From NCBI RefSeq assembly GCF_002368335.1, contig NZ_AP018288.1, positions 1,007,750 through 1,071,749 on the forward strand: a stretch of DNA of 64,000 nucleotides. The letters run 5' to 3'. The position numbers and the translations under genes are program-made. This DNA is from Nostoc sp. NIES-4103 (GTDB lineage Bacteria; Cyanobacteriota; Cyanobacteriia; Cyanobacteriales; Nostocaceae). The notes beneath the pieces were generated by a model. It did no database searches. It saw nothing but the letters and a program-made list of their open reading frames with translations, and had not been told where the DNA came from. Shown piece after piece: positions 61,748 through 64,000 of this stretch; position 1 is the stretch's first letter, and every line of letters begins with the position of its first letter.

Positions 61748-62067
61748 TCCAACACCTCCTTAAGCAAAATTTACTGTTGAGTACTCCAGAGCCATCCTGC
61801 ACAATTAACTTGGGTAAATGTACCTATCTAAAGTTAAGTTTTTGCCTCACCCACTAAAATTTTCATCTTTTTGGACATTTTTACATACCTTGAGATAGAT
61901 GACAATTTACTGAATTTACCAGTAACCCCAGTTAGGACAGTTCTTGATAATACTCTTACCAAAAATAAAGTTAAAACAAAAAAGCACTGGATAAAGTTGA
62001 CATGACGCTGAACAAACGTCAAGCTAGTGCAAAGAAGGTACAAATGTAAAAGATAAAGGATGAAACA

Positions 62068-62081
62068 GTACCTATAGGTAC
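62068..62081 (+). promoter_or_regulatory. candidate NtcA-type site GTAN8TAC
   Basis: GTACCTATAGGTAC is a perfect palindrome that matches the NtcA consensus GTAN8TAC, 215 bp before the ahcY ATG. No good TAN3T box was found at the expected 20-23 bp downstream, so its role is uncertain. Confidence 0.4.
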
Positions 62082-62199
62082 ATGCTTTAATTTGCAAGAC
62101 GTGCGGAAAAATTTGATTTTTCGTACTTCCATGCCCCAATATTGTTTAGGTAAAGTAGTTTCATCGTTTATTCTTGAGCTTTGGGCTTTCATTGTTTCG

Positions 62200-62226
62200 T
62201 TGGTGATTACAGCCAAAAATCACCAA
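62200..62226 (+). promoter_or_regulatory. leader hairpin before ahcY
   Basis: TTGGTGATT pairs perfectly with AATCACCAA around a nine-base loop, 70 bp before the start codon. It could influence mRNA stability or be part of a leader structure. There is no T-run. Confidence 0.4.
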
Positions 62227-62295
62227 TCGTGAAATAATTGAGTAGAGTTCGCAATTTTTGCGTAGCTTTTTTGACTTTTTAGAGGACATACTTGA

Positions 62296-63573
62296 ATGAC
62301 CGCAATTTCTCCCCGATTAAAGCACGAGGTTAAAGACCTCGCCCTAGCTCCCTTGGGAAGACAGCGCATTGAATGGGCTGGACGCGAAATGCCAGTTTTA
62401 CGGCAAATCCGCGATCGCTTTGCCAAAGAAAAACCCTTTGCAGGGCTTCGCCTTGTGGCTTGCGCCCACATCACAACTGAAACAGCACACCTAGCTATTG
62501 CACTCAAAGCTGGCGGTGCAGATGCGCTCCTAATTGCTAGTAATCCCCTATCAACACAAGATGACGTAGCTGCTAGCCTCGTCGTCGATCATGAAATTCC
62601 AGTCTTTGCCCAAAAAGGTGAAGATAACGAAACTTACAGCCGCCACGTCCAAATCGCCTTAGATCACCGCCCCAACATCATTATTGATGATGGTAGTGAT
62701 GTGGTAGCTACCTTGGTTCAGGAACGTCAACATCAAATCGCTGATTTGATTGGTACTACCGAAGAAACTACCACCGGAATTGTTCGCCTCCGCGCCATGC
62801 TCAAAGATGGCGTTCTCACCTTCCCCGCCGTCAATGTCAACGACGCGGACACCAAGCACTTCTTTGATAATCGCTATGGTACAGGGCAATCAACCCTAGA
62901 TGGCATTATCCGCGCTACAAATATCTTGCTGGCTGGTAAAACAATTGTTGTAGCTGGTTACGGCTGGTGCGGTAAAGGTACAGCATTGCGGGCGCGTGGT
63001 CTTGGTGCTAACGTGATTGTCACCGAAATCGACCCCATTAAAGCAATTGAAGCTGTAATGGATGGTTTCCGCGTGCTACCAATGATAGAAGCCGCACCCC
63101 AAGGTGATTTGTTTATCACAGTTACAGGTAACAAACACGTTATTCGCGCTGAACATTTTAATGTCATGAAAGATGGCGCGATCGTTTGTAACTCTGGTCA
63201 CTTTGATATTGAAATTGACCTGAAACACCTGGCTAGCCAAGCTAAGGAAATCAAGCAAGTACGTCCTTTTACTGAACAATATCAGCTAGGAAACGGCAAA
63301 TCAGTCATAGTTATAGGTGAAGGACGCTTGGTAAACCTCGCTGCTGCTGAAGGACATCCCAGCGCAGTCATGGATATGAGCTTTGCTAACCAAGCTTTAG
63401 CTGTTGAATACCTTGTGAAGAATAAAGGTAAGCTGGAACCTGGTTTGCACTCAATTCCCACTGAGGTAGATCAAGAAATTGCTCGTCTCAAGTTACAAGC
63501 AATTGGAATTAGCATTGATAGCCTCACACCAGACCAAATTGAGTACATCAATTCTTGGACTACTGGTACTTGA
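62296..63573 (+). CDS. ahcY: adenosylhomocysteinase
   Basis: A 425-residue NAD-dependent enzyme that hydrolyses S-adenosylhomocysteine to adenosine and homocysteine, keeping methylation going. Motifs: LVACAHITTETAHLAIAL at the substrate domain, YGTGQSTLDGIIRATN, the NAD fingerprint VVAGYGWCGKGTALRARGLGA (GYGWCGKG as core), NSGHFDIEID and the C-terminal SFANQALAVEYL. Length is typical of the shorter bacterial form without the 40-residue insert. ATG 62296 has AGAGGA about 11 nt upstream. It is monocistronic: a terminator follows. Confidence 0.96.
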   Translation: MTAISPRLKHEVKDLALAPLGRQRIEWAGREMPVLRQIRDRFAKEKPFAGLRLVACAHITTETAHLAIALKAGGADALLIASNPLSTQDDVAASLVVDHEIPVFAQKGEDNETYSRHVQIALDHRPNIIIDDGSDVVATLVQERQHQIADLIGTTEETTTGIVRLRAMLKDGVLTFPAVNVNDADTKHFFDNRYGTGQSTLDGIIRATNILLAGKTIVVAGYGWCGKGTALRARGLGANVIVTEIDPIKAIEAVMDGFRVLPMIEAAPQGDLFITVTGNKHVIRAEHFNVMKDGAIVCNSGHFDIEIDLKHLASQAKEIKQVRPFTEQYQLGNGKSVIVIGEGRLVNLAAAEGHPSAVMDMSFANQALAVEYLVKNKGKLEPGLHSIPTEVDQEIARLKLQAIGISIDSLTPDQIEYINSWTTGT

Positions 63574-63642
63574 GTTAACCCAGATGTCTACTGAACCAAC
63601 GGTAGAACTGAAGCGATAACTCAATCTTAATATTTCTGTTTG

Positions 63643-63680
63643 TGGGATAGGCAAATTGCCTATCCCATTTTGATTTCAGC
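63643..63680 (+). terminator. Rho-independent terminator after ahcY
   Basis: Perfect stem TGGGATAGGCAA / TTGCCTATCCCA (63643-63667) followed by TTTTGATTT. It may serve both ahcY and the convergent gene that ends at 63676. Confidence 0.7.
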
Positions 63681-64000
63681 TATTTTTAGGACTAAACAAT
63701 GTCCCTATTAGTTGAACCTCCCTAGCCAAACCAATATGTGCTAAAGATAACGAGACATCATTATACTTGACCCCATTTAATGACCATTGAAGCTCAAGTG
63801 TCCCTACCCAAAAACGTGACCGATTAATTACATTACTTAACATTGGATAGTCACTTTCCATCAGTTGCACAATATTTTCTCCATAATTGCCCAGTTGGGT
63901 AGCAATATCACAAGCTGGATCACCTAAGCCAGCAACGCCGAAATCGATAATACCACTAATGCTTTGTGAGTCAGGATTAAAGAGGATGTGATACACAGCT
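63676..64000 (-). CDS. aminoglycoside-phosphotransferase-fold kinase, C-terminal part
   Basis: A C-terminal part only; the gene continues beyond the right end of the window. VYHILFNPDSQSISGIIDFG is the end of the catalytic loop and metal site (IIDFGVAGLGDPACDIA), typical of APH/choline-kinase-like enzymes that phosphorylate small molecules. The rest (WVGTLELQWSLNGVKYND) is variable. The upstream half with the HGD motif is outside the window. It is convergent with ahcY. The substrate is unknown. Confidence 0.75.
   Translation of the reverse strand, partial: AVYHILFNPDSQSISGIIDFGVAGLGDPACDIATQLGNYGENIVQLMESDYPMLSNVINRSRFWVGTLELQWSLNGVKYNDVSLSLAHIGLAREVQLIGTLFSPKNS

Larger units (their letters stand above)
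61748..62295. promoter_or_regulatory. 548-bp leader upstream of adenosylhomocysteinase
   Basis: No gene supported. The region holds a GTAN8TAC palindrome (62068-62081) and a hairpin (62200-62226). The rest is AT-rich. Confidence 0.5.

Noticed and set aside
61834..62216. Two minus-strand frames upstream of ahcY
   Set aside because: Low-complexity products (YLLHLYLLCTSL) in an AT-rich leader; no conserved feature.

Overview
The window looks like chromosomal DNA of a filamentous, heterocyst-forming cyanobacterium (Nostocales). The reasons are the recurrent HIP1 octamer GCGATCGC inside and between genes, heptameric short tandem repeats, many dispersed palindromic repeats, a PatA-type response regulator, an SLH/OprB porin and, above all, a gene order that matches the heterocyst envelope polysaccharide (HEP) island of Anabaena sp. 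PCC 7120. The species cannot be named from the sequence alone.

Layout. 1-5.4 kb: an SLC13-type anion symporter, an SLH-OprB outer-membrane porin and a PatA-like response regulator, all on the minus strand, with two MITE-like repeats. 6.3-10.1 kb: a plus-strand triad of von Willebrand A protein, PP2C phosphatase and divergent protein kinase with TPR repeats (a TerY-P-type phospho-signalling unit). 10.5-35.5 kb: the HEP island on the plus strand. It runs through sugar-nucleotide enzymes (rfbF, an L-2-hydroxyglutarate-oxidase-like flavoprotein, an NAD epimerase, rfbC, a SAF-domain oxidoreductase), a GT4, a Wzc-like tyrosine autokinase/co-polymerase, HepC-like sugar transferase, HepA ABC exporter, seven more GT2/GT4 glycosyltransferases and a Wzy-like polymerase. 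Its first part holds broken or duplicated genes: a truncated acyltransferase, a truncated GT2 and a partial copy of a PhyH-like dioxygenase.

35.8-41.7 kb: a NahK-like kinase with a DOMON-like partner, a HigBA toxin-antitoxin pair, two Uma2 nucleases and an AGE-family epimerase. 41.7-51.5 kb: a second, mixed-orientation glycan locus with four GT4 enzymes, a PIG-L deacetylase, a decayed GT4 copy and a membrane-anchored NHL-type beta-propeller with an EF-hand-like loop. 53.3-58.7 kb: a giant secreted adhesin-like protein with 14 FG-GAP repeats in two groups of seven, cadherin/Ig-like domains and RTX repeats, followed by a PEP-CTERM-like exported protein. 58.9-60 kb: two small unknown genes; the upstream one has a good LexA box over its promoter. 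60-64 kb: an MscS channel whose first codons contain three consecutive palindromes, adenosylhomocysteinase behind a GTAN8TAC palindrome, and an APH-like kinase cut by the window end.

The genes between 10 and 51 kb form a cell-surface polysaccharide region: nucleotide sugars are made, assembled on a lipid carrier (HepC and glycosyltransferases), exported (HepA) and polymerised (Wzy, tyrosine autokinase). The most distinctive non-coding content is a set of small inverted-repeat elements: at least six families, two with clear target duplications and one with an empty-site comparison available inside the same window.
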